From positions 62,001 through 126,000 of the forward strand of contig NZ_FNHI01000012.1 of assembly GCF_900103455.1 (NCBI RefSeq): a stretch of 64,000 nucleotides of DNA. Direction: 5' to 3'. Below the pieces are notes generated by a model. That model was not told where the DNA came from. It did no database searches and worked only from the letters and a program-made list of their open reading frames with translations. How positions within the stretch are numbered: the first letter of the stretch is position 1; the number at the start of each line of letters is the position of its first letter. The stretch is from Streptomyces wuyuanensis. GTDB taxonomy: Bacteria > Actinomycetota > Actinomycetes > Streptomycetales > Streptomycetaceae. The position numbers and the translations under genes were made by a program. This document shows positions 24,274-33,661 of the stretch, one piece after another.

Positions 24274-27200
24274 TCAACTCCCGGCGCGATAGGCGGACAT
24301 GGCCTGCTGGTAGATCTCGGTCACCTTGTCACGCTGGCCCTCGGGTCCGATCACCTGCAGCACGTGGTACCTGTCACCGACGATCATGGCGAGATTGCGT
24401 ACGTACACCTCGCGTCCCGTGCTGTCCTGCCAGGTGAACTGCCCTTCCGCCATCGCCTGTTTGCCCACGTCGATCCGGCGGAGCCCGGAGGCCGTCGACC
24501 AGGAGGAGTCACGGAAGGGCTGGAGTTCGCGCTCCCTGTCGCGCTGGTAGGCCATGGGGTCGGAGCCGTTCGCCCCGACGGAGTCCCGGCCGGGGACGAC
24601 GATGAGCGTGAAGTCGCCGCCGACGTAGCGGACCTGACCGCTGTCGTTGACCGGTCTGCGCTGCCAGGTCCTGTCGACGCCGACCCGGAACCCCTCCGGG
24701 TCCACGCGCACGACATAGCCGTCGGCGAGGTCCACGGCGGGCGCGGAGGTCTGCGGCCCGGTCCCGTCCGGCGACGACGGGCCACCGCCGGCCTCACCCT
24801 CCGGGGCCCCCTGCCCGTCCGGGCCCTGGGACGAGGTCGCGGCCGGTGAGGACGACGGAGCGGAGCCGCGGTCGGCCCTCGGCATGAACAGCACGGCGTA
24901 GGCGATGGCGGCGGCGAGGGCGAGCAGGATCAGGACGAGCAGCGTCCGGCCCAGCGAACGCGGGCTGCGCGTCCGCCGCGCGCGGGGTTCACGCGGCTCC
25001 CTGGGCTCACGGGGTTCCCTGACCTTCTTGTGGCGGTGCCGGCCGCGGAGTTCGGCGGAGCCGCCGCGGCGCCTGCGGACCAGCTCGCCTCTGCGTCGTA
25101 CGACGGGGAGGCGGGTGCCGTCGACGGAGGGCAGCGGAACCACTTCGGTGCCCGCGTCGGGTTCCGGAGCGGACCGGACGAGCGAACGCAGCCAGCCCCG
25201 GAGCTCCTCGAAGTCCGGCCGCTCGGTGGGGTCCTGACGCAGCAGCGACTCCACCACCGGGCGCAGCGGACCGCACTCCTCGGCGAACGCCGGCGGCTCG
25301 GCGCAGACGAGCTGGACCAGTTCGGCCGCGTTCTCCTCCGGATAGGGGGCGTGACCCTGCACCGCGCGGTAGAGCAGTGCGCCGAGCGCCCAGAGGTCGG
25401 TTGCGGGCCCGATGGGCGGGGCCAGTTGCCAGTTCTCGTGGACCGGGCCGGCCTGCTCGGGAGCCCAGCGTTCGGTGACCGCGCCGACGACGGCGATCCG
25501 GGTCTGCCGGGCGCGCTCGGCGGCGAGGGGCGTCGTGGGGCCGCGGTAGGCCGCAGCGGGCGCGCCGGCGGCGACGACCTCGTCCCACCGGCCGCCCACG
25601 GGAACGGGCCGCGCACCGGCGTGCGCTTCGGTCCCCCGCTGGGCGTCGGCGCGCAGGGCGTCACGTGCGCCGCCCCCGTACCGCGTGGCACTGCCGCCGG
25701 CCGGGACCGGGGCGGAGCCGTCCGAGGCGGGGCCGGGCCCGTCGCGCCAGACGCCGGCGAGCCGGGGCCTGCGGGGACCGCCGGGCGGTTCCCGGTGCGG
25801 ACCGCCGTAGGGGCCGCCGTGGTCCGGATCGTCGTGGTCGTCGGGGTCATCGGCCTCGTCGGCGTCCGCGGGCCGGGACCACCACTGCGGGGCGGACACG
25901 CCGGCGCGCGGGACGGGCACGGCGGCGCCCGGTCGGGGCGGGGGCACGACCGTGCCGGGCGCCGTCCCGGAGTCGTCCGGCGCGTCGCGCCCGTCCCGTA
26001 CGCCGGGGTGGTGCAGCCGGCCGATGCCGTCGGTCCCCCGGCCCGCGGGCGGCAGGGCGATCCGGCCGTCGGGGCCGTCGGGACCGGGCCCGGCCGTCCG
26101 CTCGTCGCCCTCGGCCCGGTGGCCCGTGCCGTCGGGGCCGCCGACGGCGGGGCCGGTCAGGGCGTGGCCGCGGAACCGGCTGACGTCACCGCCGCCGAAG
26201 GGATCCTCCTCGGGGCCCCGCCGGTCACCGTCCCCGGAACGACCGCCCGCACGACCTGAATCGGCGCCGCCGGGCAGGGCGTGGCGCTCGCCGCCGTGAA
26301 GGCCACCGTCGCCGGCCGCCCGAGCGGCGGTCCGGTCCTGCTCGCCTTCGGCGCCGGCCGCTTCCCGGCGGCTCTCCTCGCTGAGCCGCGCGGCGGCGCG
26401 GGCTCCCGCCCGGTAGGCGGCGATGGCACCCGCCCGCGCGGCGCGCGCGTCGACCGGGCCGCCGCCGAATCCGTGGCCGTACGCCGGAGGGGTGTACCGG
26501 TCCCCCGCGCCGGCGGGGGCGGGCACGACCGGCCCGGGCCCACTGCCCGGCGGGGGCACGGGCGCGGGCAGCTGCTCGTAGGACGGCCGTCCCCAGTGGG
26601 GCTCCGCCGCGGCCGTCCCCGGGTCCGGGGCCTCCGGCCCGCCGGGACCCAGCGGGATCGGCGCCGACGCATACGGGGGCGCGTACGGCGCGTGGGGCGG
26701 CCCGAGCGGCGGGTCGACGGGCTCGGCCTCCTCGAACTCGGCAGCGGGGTCCGGGACCGGCGCGTACCCGCACAGGGCCTCCTCCGCCGCTCCCGCCGCG
26801 AGACCGGTCAGCACGACGCGGCCGTCGTCGCACACGAGCACCGTGCGGACGGTGATGTTCCGGTGGGTCCAGCCGTGGGCGTGCAGGGCTCGCAGGGCCG
26901 TCAGCACGTCCGAGCCGATCTCCGCCGCCCGGTACGGGTTCAGCGGCTTCTCGGCCAGCAGCGCGGCGAGGGGCCGTGCGGCGACCAGTTCACTCACTAT
27001 CCACAGCGACCCGTCCTCGGCGAACACGTCGAAGACCTGGTCGAGCCGCGGATGGTCGGGGATCTGCGCGGCGGCCTGGGCGGCCTCCACGGCCCGCCGC
27101 ACCGCCGGGTCGGTCGGCCGGCGGGTGGAGCGCCCCGCGGCCCGGCGCGGCGCGGGAAAGCCCGCACCGCCCGGCTCGTCGAGCACCTCCGCCTCGACGA

Positions 27201-27345
27201 CCTCCGGCAACGGGACCTGCCGGACGAGGACTTCCTGGCCGCTGTAGGTGTCGAAGGCGCGCGTCTCGACGAGTTCGTACTCGTCGGAAGGCGGCAGGGG
27301 AAGGCGGTAGCGGTCGGCAAGCACCCTTCCCGCGTAGTCGTCCAC
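24274..27345 (-). CDS. Large membrane pseudokinase with an interrupted kinase fold
   Basis: A 1023-residue protein from GTG 27345 with GGGGAGG just upstream. The N-lobe and catalytic-loop region (residues 1-185) can be followed by alignment to its neighbours, but the beta-3 lysine is replaced (VLVRQVPLP), the HRD aspartate is N163 (HRNITVRTVL) and DFG is replaced by GLA. It is therefore very unlikely to phosphorylate. After residue 186 comes about 430 residues of Pro/Gly/Asp-rich low-complexity sequence. The C-lobe then resumes with ERWAPEQ at about 625-631, DLWALGALLYRAV, and ERPDFEELRGWL. REP repeats (777-789), a membrane helix at 800-821 and an extracytoplasmic domain like those of the neighbours follow. 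It probably acts as a scaffold or allosteric partner for the active kinases. Confidence 0.88.
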   Translation of the reverse strand: MDDYAGRVLADRYRLPLPPSDEYELVETRAFDTYSGQEVLVRQVPLPEVVEAEVLDEPGGAGFPAPRRAAGRSTRRPTDPAVRRAVEAAQAAAQIPDHPRLDQVFDVFAEDGSLWIVSELVAARPLAALLAEKPLNPYRAAEIGSDVLTALRALHAHGWTHRNITVRTVLVCDDGRVVLTGLAAGAAEEALCGYAPVPDPAAEFEEAEPVDPPLGPPHAPYAPPYASAPIPLGPGGPEAPDPGTAAAEPHWGRPSYEQLPAPVPPPGSGPGPVVPAPAGAGDRYTPPAYGHGFGGGPVDARAARAGAIAAYRAGARAAARLSEESRREAAGAEGEQDRTAARAAGDGGLHGGERHALPGGADSGRAGGRSGDGDRRGPEEDPFGGGDVSRFRGHALTGPAVGGPDGTGHRAEGDERTAGPGPDGPDGRIALPPAGRGTDGIGRLHHPGVRDGRDAPDDSGTAPGTVVPPPRPGAAVPVPRAGVSAPQWWSRPADADEADDPDDHDDPDHGGPYGGPHREPPGGPRRPRLAGVWRDGPGPASDGSAPVPAGGSATRYGGGARDALRADAQRGTEAHAGARPVPVGGRWDEVVAAGAPAAAYRGPTTPLAAERARQTRIAVVGAVTERWAPEQAGPVHENWQLAPPIGPATDLWALGALLYRAVQGHAPYPEENAAELVQLVCAEPPAFAEECGPLRPVVESLLRQDPTERPDFEELRGWLRSLVRSAPEPDAGTEVVPLPSVDGTRLPVVRRRGELVRRRRGGSAELRGRHRHKKVREPREPREPREPRARRTRSPRSLGRTLLVLILLALAAAIAYAVLFMPRADRGSAPSSSPAATSSQGPDGQGAPEGEAGGGPSSPDGTGPQTSAPAVDLADGYVVRVDPEGFRVGVDRTWQRRPVNDSGQVRYVGGDFTLIVVPGRDSVGANGSDPMAYQRDRERELQPFRDSSWSTASGLRRIDVGKQAMAEGQFTWQDSTGREVYVRNLAMIVGDRYHVLQVIGPEGQRDKVTEIYQQAMSAYRAGS

Positions 27346-27596
27346 GACGCCTCCCCACCAGCGTGCAGCTTTCCCGGCCCGGTTCCCGCCTGCACCGCCG
27401 GTGGGAACGTCCCCGTCGGCGGTACTCCGACCGGTGCCAGGGTCGATCGTGTGCGCGGCCCTGGTCGACAGGGCCCCGCCGGTCCTCGGGAACCGCACGA
27501 ACCGTCAAATCCGGTCACTCACCGGGCTCTTGCGGCTGCGTACGGTCCACGACCTCTCACGATACGTGGCCTGCCCAGTCCTTGGGGGCGAACCTC

Positions 27597-30218
27597 TCAG
27601 TCCTTCGGGGCGAACGTGGCGAACGCCGTCTTGCGCAGCGTGCTGCACTCCGCGCCGTCCCATTCGCTCGCCTTGCAGCTGATCATGATCGAGTAGCCGT
27701 GACCGGCGTCGACCTTGAAGCCGCGGTTGAGCACGCGCACCCGCTGGCCGCTCTGGTTCCGCTCGAAGCTCCAGTCGGCGACCGTCGGATAGCCCTTGTA
27801 CTCGACGGACTTGATGCCCAGGTGCTTGTACCCGTTGCTGCTGGCGCTCACCGCGAACCGGGCGGCGTTCCACGCGGCGGCGGCGTCGCCCTTGGGGCTG
27901 TCGGTGAAGTCCACCTGGACGCGCGGGAAGCCGCCGTCCGCGCTGAAGATCGCACCCGAGTTCTGGCCCGCGGTGCCGGTGCGGCGGAAGGACTTCGGCA
28001 TCGCCATGCTGAAGTGGAACTGGTCGTTGGACACGGTCGCGTATCCGGCGGGGAGCCCGTTCCCGGCTGGGGCCCCCGGGTCGGTGCCGCCGGACGGCTG
28101 CGCCCCGCCCGTGCTCCCGTTGTCCTTGCCGGCGTCGCCCGTGCCCGACCCGTCGCCCTTGCCCTGGTCGTTCGGGTCGCTGCCGGAGCCGTCGGTGGCA
28201 CCGCCGTCGTCCTTGGCGTCGCCGCCCGCGGTGGAACCGGCGGAGGCGGAGGTGTCGTTCTTCGGCTTGTTCTGACCGCCCTTGTCCGCGCCCCCGTTGA
28301 GGGCGAGGACGAGCACGGTGGAGAGGACCGCGAGCGCGGCGACGACGGCGATGACCACCAGGGTGCGCCGGGGCACCACATCGGTGAGCGGCGCCCGCAC
28401 GGGGGGCGTCCGGGAGGCGGCGGGCGCCGGGGGCTTGGGGGCGCCGTCCTTGCCCGTGGCCGGCCTGGTCTCGGTCTTGGCCGCGTTCCGCACGGAACGC
28501 AAGGCCCCGCGGACCCGCTCGGCCGCCGCGTCGGCGGCTTCCTTGGCCCGGTCCCTGGCGGGGGCGGGCGGCTCGGCCGGGGCGGACGGCAGGGCGACGA
28601 CCCGTGTCGCCTCCGGCGAGGGCTCCGCCGGGGGCTCGGGCGTGTCGATCACGTTCCGCAGCAGCGCACGGGCGCCCGCGTCGTCGAGCCGCTGCGCCGG
28701 GTCCTTGGCGAGCAGGCCGTAGATGACCTCTTCCAGCGGACCGGCGTTCTTCGGCGGATCGAGCGGCTCGGTCATCACGGCGGTCAGCGTCGCGATGGCG
28801 GAACCCTTGTCGTACGGAGGACAGCCCTCCACGCTCGCGTACAGCAGCCCGCCCAGCGACCAGAGGTCGGCGGCCGGGCCCGGCTTGTGGCCCCGGGCGC
28901 GCTCCGGGGAGATGTACGAGGGCGCGCCGACGAGCATTCCGGTGGACGTGATCGAGGGGTCGCCCTCGACCTGGGCGATGCCGAAGTCGGTGAGCACGAC
29001 CCGGCCGTCCGACGAGATGAGCACGTTGGACGGCTTCACATCGCGGTGCAGGATGCCTTCGCGGTGCGCGGAGCGCAGCACGTCGAGGATGGCGAGACCG
29101 ACCTCGGCGGCCCGCCGCGGCGTCAGGAGGCCGTCCTCACGGATGGCTTCGGCGAGGGACTTGCCCTCGATGAGCTCCATCACGATCCACGGGCGGTCGT
29201 CCTCGTCGACGACGTCGTAGACCGTCACGGCGCCGGTGTTGCGGATCCGGGCGATGGCCTTCGCCTCGCGCAGGGTACGGGTGATGAGGCGGCGCTTCTC
29301 GTCCTCGTCGATGCTGTTCGGGAAGCGCAGTTCCTTCACGGCGACCGTGCGGCCGAGCGTCTCGTCGTCGGCACGCCAGACGGTGCCCATGCCGCCGCGC
29401 CCGAGCACCCCTCCGAGCCGGTAGCGGCCGGCGAGCAGCCGGCCCTCCGCGGTCGGTCCGCGCCGCGAGGAGGCCGCCGGGGCCTTCGCCGCGCCCGGCC
29501 GCCCGGCCGGCCCGGAACCCGCGTCCGCGGTCTTCGCGTCCCCGCGCCCCGAAGCCCCCTGGCCCGCCGGCTCCTTGGCCGGGCCTCGCGCGCCCTTGCC
29601 CGCGGCGTCCCCGGCACCGGTCCGCCGCCGGCCGGGCTCGGCACCCTCGGCGCCCTCGGGAGCGTCCGCGCCCGCGGCACCGCGGCCGATGCCCTGCGAG
29701 GCAGCGTCCCCGGGAGCTCCGCCGGCGTCCTGCGCGGCGCCGCGCTTCGCGGGGTCCGCCCGGTCCGGCCGTGCCTCGGAACCCGCACCGGCCGCCGAGG
29801 CGCCGGCGCCCGGATCCGCGCGCCGGCCCGTGCTCTGTGACCCACCGTCCTTCATCAGGTCCGCCTGCCCCGCCGCCGGCTTCGCACGCGTACCGTCCCC
29901 GTCCACGGGCGCGTTCGCGCCACCGGAGTCGGGCCGGTCCTGGGTCCGCCCGTCATCCGGCTTCGCGTCCTCGGTCGCGGGACCGCTCACCGCACCGGCG
30001 CCGCCGTCCGACGCGCCGCGCGCGGATTCCCGCGCCGTGCCCTTGTCCGCGGTCCCACCCGAACCACCGTCAGGGGAACCGGGGCCCTCGTCCGAATGCT
30101 CTGCCGGCTTCCCGGCCGAACTCGCCGCGGAGTCCGCGCCGGTGGGGCGCTCGCCCTCCCGCTGCGCGCCCCGAAGAGGTTCCCGTGTCGTGTCCCGCGA
30201 CTGCTCCGCCTCCGACAT
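27597..30218 (-). CDS. Membrane Ser/Thr protein kinase with a long disordered N-terminus
   Basis: An 873-residue kinase from ATG 30218. Residues 1-255 are low-complexity (Gly, Ala, Asp, Ser), unusual because it precedes the kinase domain. The domain (260-525) is complete: GRGGMGTVW, K295, HRDVKPSN with D393, DFG with D411, and a P+1 region ending SPE at 437-439. A membrane helix at 619-640 leads to a Gly/Asp-rich spacer and a final domain of about 150 residues (ATVSNDQFHFSMAMPKSFRR, ending ECSTLRKTAFATFAPKD) that differs from those of the other three. The gap to the pseudokinase gene (27346-27596, 251 bp) contains no gene. Confidence 0.93.
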   Translation of the reverse strand: MSEAEQSRDTTREPLRGAQREGERPTGADSAASSAGKPAEHSDEGPGSPDGGSGGTADKGTARESARGASDGGAGAVSGPATEDAKPDDGRTQDRPDSGGANAPVDGDGTRAKPAAGQADLMKDGGSQSTGRRADPGAGASAAGAGSEARPDRADPAKRGAAQDAGGAPGDAASQGIGRGAAGADAPEGAEGAEPGRRRTGAGDAAGKGARGPAKEPAGQGASGRGDAKTADAGSGPAGRPGAAKAPAASSRRGPTAEGRLLAGRYRLGGVLGRGGMGTVWRADDETLGRTVAVKELRFPNSIDEDEKRRLITRTLREAKAIARIRNTGAVTVYDVVDEDDRPWIVMELIEGKSLAEAIREDGLLTPRRAAEVGLAILDVLRSAHREGILHRDVKPSNVLISSDGRVVLTDFGIAQVEGDPSITSTGMLVGAPSYISPERARGHKPGPAADLWSLGGLLYASVEGCPPYDKGSAIATLTAVMTEPLDPPKNAGPLEEVIYGLLAKDPAQRLDDAGARALLRNVIDTPEPPAEPSPEATRVVALPSAPAEPPAPARDRAKEAADAAAERVRGALRSVRNAAKTETRPATGKDGAPKPPAPAASRTPPVRAPLTDVVPRRTLVVIAVVAALAVLSTVLVLALNGGADKGGQNKPKNDTSASAGSTAGGDAKDDGGATDGSGSDPNDQGKGDGSGTGDAGKDNGSTGGAQPSGGTDPGAPAGNGLPAGYATVSNDQFHFSMAMPKSFRRTGTAGQNSGAIFSADGGFPRVQVDFTDSPKGDAAAAWNAARFAVSASSNGYKHLGIKSVEYKGYPTVADWSFERNQSGQRVRVLNRGFKVDAGHGYSIMISCKASEWDGAECSTLRKTAFATFAPKD

Positions 30219-30381
30219 GCGTCCCCTCTGCGATCCCTGATCCTCGCTCGCGCCCGCCGCTCCCGCGCGATGCGGTAACCCGCCCTGGAAGAGCCCCCAT
30301 TCTCTCTCACTCCGGGACTGGTCGAGCTCCCGGGTCCACCGAGCGTCAGGAAGGCTCCGGAGAAGGGGATTCCGCAGGATC

Positions 30382-32088
30382 CTAGATCGGGACGATGTCC
30401 GGCGCGCCCAGCCGCGCCGCGTCGGCCGTCAGGTCGTCCGGCTGCAGTTGCGACTCGCGCTCGGCCTCCACCCGCTTCTCGTAGTGCTCGACTTCCTTCT
30501 CGATCTGCTCCTTGTCCCAGCCGAGCACCGGGGCCATCAGCTCGGCGCACTCCCGCGCGCAGCGCGTGCCCCGGTCGAACGTCTCGATGGAGATGCGGGT
30601 CCGCCGGGTGAGCACGTCGTCGAGGTGCCGTGCGCCCTCGTGGGAGGCGGCGTAGACGACTTCGGCCCGCAGGTAGTCGTCCGCGCCCGACAGCGGCCGG
30701 CCGAGCCCCGGATCGGCGGTGACGAGCTCCAGCAGTTCCTCCGTCATGGACCCGTAGCGGTTCAGCAGATGCTCGACGCGGGCGACGTGGAGGCCGGTCC
30801 TCTCCGCGATCCTCGCCCGTGCGTTCCACAGGGCCCGGTATCCCTCGGCGCCCAGCAGCGGCACGTCCTCCGTGACGCACTCCGCGACCCGGCGGTCCAG
30901 ACCGTGCACCGCCTCGTCCACGGCGTCCTTCGCCATCACCCGGTACGTCGTGTACTTGCCGCCGGCCACGACGACCAGACCGGGGACCGGATGGGCCACC
31001 GTGTGCTCGCGGCTGAGTTTGCTCGTCGCGTCCGACTCCCCGGCGAGCAGCGGGCGCAGTCCCGCGAACACCCCCTCGACGTCGTCGCGGGTGAGCGGGA
31101 CGGCGAGGACCGAATTCACGTGTGCCAGAAGGTAGTCGATGTCGGCGCTGGAGGCGGCCGGGTGCGCCTTGTCCAGGTCCCACTCGGTGTCCGTGGTGCC
31201 CACGATCCAGTGACGGCCCCAGGGGATGACGAACAGGACGGACTTCTCGGTGCGCAGGATGATGCCGCTGGTGGAGTGGATCCGGTCCTTGGGCACGACG
31301 AGATGGATGCCCTTGGAGGCCCGGACGTGGAACTGGCCGCGCTCGCCGATCATGGCCTGGGTGTCGTCGGTCCAGACGCCCGTGGCGTTCACGATCTGCT
31401 TCGCCCTGATCTCGTACTCCCCGCCCGTCTCGATGTCCTTCACCCGGGCGCCGACGACCCGCTCCCCCTCGCGGAGGAAACCGATGACGGGCGCTCTGCT
31501 GGCGACCCGTGCTCCGTACGAGGCGGCCGTGCGCACCAGGGTCGCCACATAGCGGGCGTCGTCCATCTGGGCGTCGTAGTACTGCAGGGCACCGACCAGG
31601 GCGTCCTTGCGCAGACACGGGGCCACCCGGAGTGCGTGCCCGCGGGTGAGGTGTCGATGGACGGGCAGCCCGCGGCCGTGTCCCGAGGACACCGACATCG
31701 CGTCGTACAGCGCGACGCCCGCTCCGGCGTAGACCCGCTCCCAGCCCTTGTGCTGCAGCGGGTAGAGGAAGGGCACGGGCTTCACCAGGTGCGGGGCGAT
31801 CCGCTCCAGCAGCAGTCCGCGCTCCTTGAGCGCCTCCCGCACCAGCGCGAAGTCCAGCATCTCCAGATAGCGCAGCCCCCCGTGGACCAGCTTGCTCGAT
31901 CTGCTCGAGGTGCCCGACGCCCAGTCACGCGCCTCGACGATTCCGGTGGACAGCCCGCGCGTCACCGCGTCGAGCGCCGTCCCCGCACCGACCACTCCGC
32001 CACCGACCACCAGCACGTCCAGCTCGCGCTCAGCCATCGCGGCCAGGGCCTCGGCTCGCTGCGCCGGTCCCATTGTCGCTGTCCTCAC
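30382..32088 (-). CDS. glpD: FAD-dependent glycerol-3-phosphate dehydrogenase
   Basis: A 568-residue membrane-associated flavoenzyme that oxidises glycerol-3-phosphate to dihydroxyacetone phosphate and feeds electrons to quinones. I start at GTG 32088 because GGGAGG lies four bases upstream. The FAD-binding motif is DVLVVGGGVVGAGTALDAVT near residues 24-43, followed by the family signature SSRSSKLVHGGLRYLE. Later come IVNATGVWTDD, FVIPWGRHWIVGTTDTEWD and the C-terminal helical domain (ARIAERTGLHVARVEHLLNR). No glpK or glpF is nearby. It is divergent from the nucleotide-sugar dehydrogenase gene. Confidence 0.95.
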   Translation of the reverse strand: MRTATMGPAQRAEALAAMAERELDVLVVGGGVVGAGTALDAVTRGLSTGIVEARDWASGTSSRSSKLVHGGLRYLEMLDFALVREALKERGLLLERIAPHLVKPVPFLYPLQHKGWERVYAGAGVALYDAMSVSSGHGRGLPVHRHLTRGHALRVAPCLRKDALVGALQYYDAQMDDARYVATLVRTAASYGARVASRAPVIGFLREGERVVGARVKDIETGGEYEIRAKQIVNATGVWTDDTQAMIGERGQFHVRASKGIHLVVPKDRIHSTSGIILRTEKSVLFVIPWGRHWIVGTTDTEWDLDKAHPAASSADIDYLLAHVNSVLAVPLTRDDVEGVFAGLRPLLAGESDATSKLSREHTVAHPVPGLVVVAGGKYTTYRVMAKDAVDEAVHGLDRRVAECVTEDVPLLGAEGYRALWNARARIAERTGLHVARVEHLLNRYGSMTEELLELVTADPGLGRPLSGADDYLRAEVVYAASHEGARHLDDVLTRRTRISIETFDRGTRCARECAELMAPVLGWDKEQIEKEVEHYEKRVEAERESQLQPDDLTADAARLGAPDIVPI

Positions 32089-32308
32089 GGTGCCTCCCGT
32101 CGCCCCCATTGGTCGGGCCCACACACATGATTCTGTCCGCACTCCCGGACTTCAGCCACCGCCTGTGGACAACACTCGGGCGACCTGAAGCGCGCAATAC
32201 CGCATATCGGTCATATTTACTCCTAGTCTGACATTGCCCCTGCTCGTTCTGTCCACAGGACTTGCACGTCACGTGCCCTTCGGCTACTGGGAAGGACGGC
32301 TCACCGCC

Positions 32309-33550
32309 ATGCCCGCAGATCTCGCCGTCATCGGACTCGGCCACCTCGGACTGCCCCTCGCCCAGGCCGCCGCAGCCGCGGGCATCGGGACCATCGGCTA
32401 CGACCCCGATCCACGCCCCGCCGCCGAACTCGCCGCGGGACGTCCGCCCGTGGACGGTTCCCTCAGCGCGTCGGAGATCCGCCGGATGCTCTCGGGGGGC
32501 TTCCGGCCCACCACCGACCCCGCCGAGCTGGGCAGGGTGCGCACCGCCGTCATCTGCGCGCCGACCCCCCTCGGCGCGGACCGCAGACTCGACCTCACGG
32601 CGGTCGGCGAGGCCGCCCGGGCACTCGCGGCACGGCTGCGCCCGCACACCACCGTGCTGCTCGAGTCCCCGGTCGAACCCGGCACCACGGAGGGCTATCT
32701 GCGGCCGATCCTCGAGGAAGGCTCGGGACTGCGCGCCGGCGCCGACTTCCATCTCGCGTACTCCCCCAGCCGGCTCGACCCCGGCAACCGCGCCCACGGC
32801 CAGGCCAACACCCCCCAGGTGATCGGCGGACTGACGCCCGCCTGCACCGAGTCGGCGGCGACCTTCTACAGCCGCTTCAGCGACAAGGTGGTCCGGGCCC
32901 GCGGGCTGCGCGAGGCCGAGGCCGTGAAGCTCCTGGAGACCAACTTCCGGCACGTCAACATCGCCCTGGTCAACGAGATGGCGGTGCTCTGCCACGACCT
33001 CGGCGTCGACCTGTGGGACGTCATCCGCTGCGCCGAGACCAAGCCGTTCGGGTTCCACGCCTTCCGCCCCGGCCCCGGGGTGGGCGGGCACGGCCTCCCC
33101 GTCGACACGGTCGGACCCCACCGCTCCCTGCGGCTCGTGGAACTCGCGGGCCAGATCAACGAACGCATGCCGCAGTACGTCGTCCAGCGCTGCGCGACCC
33201 TGCTGAACGAGCACGGCAAGTCGGCCCGCGCGGCCCGGGTCCTCCTGCTCGGCATCACCTACAAGCCGGATCTCGCCGACCGGCAGGGCTCCCCCGCCCC
33301 GGAGATCGCGAGCCGCCTGATGGAGCTCGGTGCCTCGGTCGGCTACCACGACCCCTATGTGACGGACTGGCGCGTCAACGACCGGCCCGTCCCCCGCGCC
33401 GACTCCCTCTACGAGGCCGCGGCCACCGCCGACCTCACCGTGCTGCTGCAGCACCACCGCACCTACGACCTGCAGGGGCTGGCGGTCAAGGCGCAGATCT
33501 TCCTGGACACCAGGGGTGCCTCCCCGGCAGGCGCGGCGCACCGTCTGTGA
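32309..33550 (+). CDS. Nucleotide-sugar dehydrogenase homologue lacking the catalytic cysteine
   Basis: A 413-residue member of the UDP-glucose / UDP-ManNAc dehydrogenase family from ATG 32309. The NAD-binding motif VIGLGHLGLPLAQAAAAAG is intact, as are LLESPVEPGTTEGYLRPILE, the AYSPSRLDPGN motif and the lysine K207 in EAVKLLETNFRHVNIALVNE. The catalytic motif, normally GPGVGGHC-x-P-x-D, reads GPGVGGHGLPVD with glycine (GGC codon) at residue 262 in place of cysteine, and the following 8-9 residues of the family are missing. The oxidation to the acid needs that cysteine, so the protein is probably inactive as a dehydrogenase or has another role. The C-terminal UDP-binding domain is present. 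Confidence 0.85.
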   Translation: MPADLAVIGLGHLGLPLAQAAAAAGIGTIGYDPDPRPAAELAAGRPPVDGSLSASEIRRMLSGGFRPTTDPAELGRVRTAVICAPTPLGADRRLDLTAVGEAARALAARLRPHTTVLLESPVEPGTTEGYLRPILEEGSGLRAGADFHLAYSPSRLDPGNRAHGQANTPQVIGGLTPACTESAATFYSRFSDKVVRARGLREAEAVKLLETNFRHVNIALVNEMAVLCHDLGVDLWDVIRCAETKPFGFHAFRPGPGVGGHGLPVDTVGPHRSLRLVELAGQINERMPQYVVQRCATLLNEHGKSARAARVLLLGITYKPDLADRQGSPAPEIASRLMELGASVGYHDPYVTDWRVNDRPVPRADSLYEAAATADLTVLLQHHRTYDLQGLAVKAQIFLDTRGASPAGAAHRL

Positions 33551-33661
33551 AATCCGCGGGCGCCGGAATTCCGCGTGTGCGGTGTCGGACCAGGGTGCTA
33601 GCCTCCAGCGCCACTCGTCGCACATCCGTGCGCTTCAGCGTTCCATGGGGGGAACACCATC

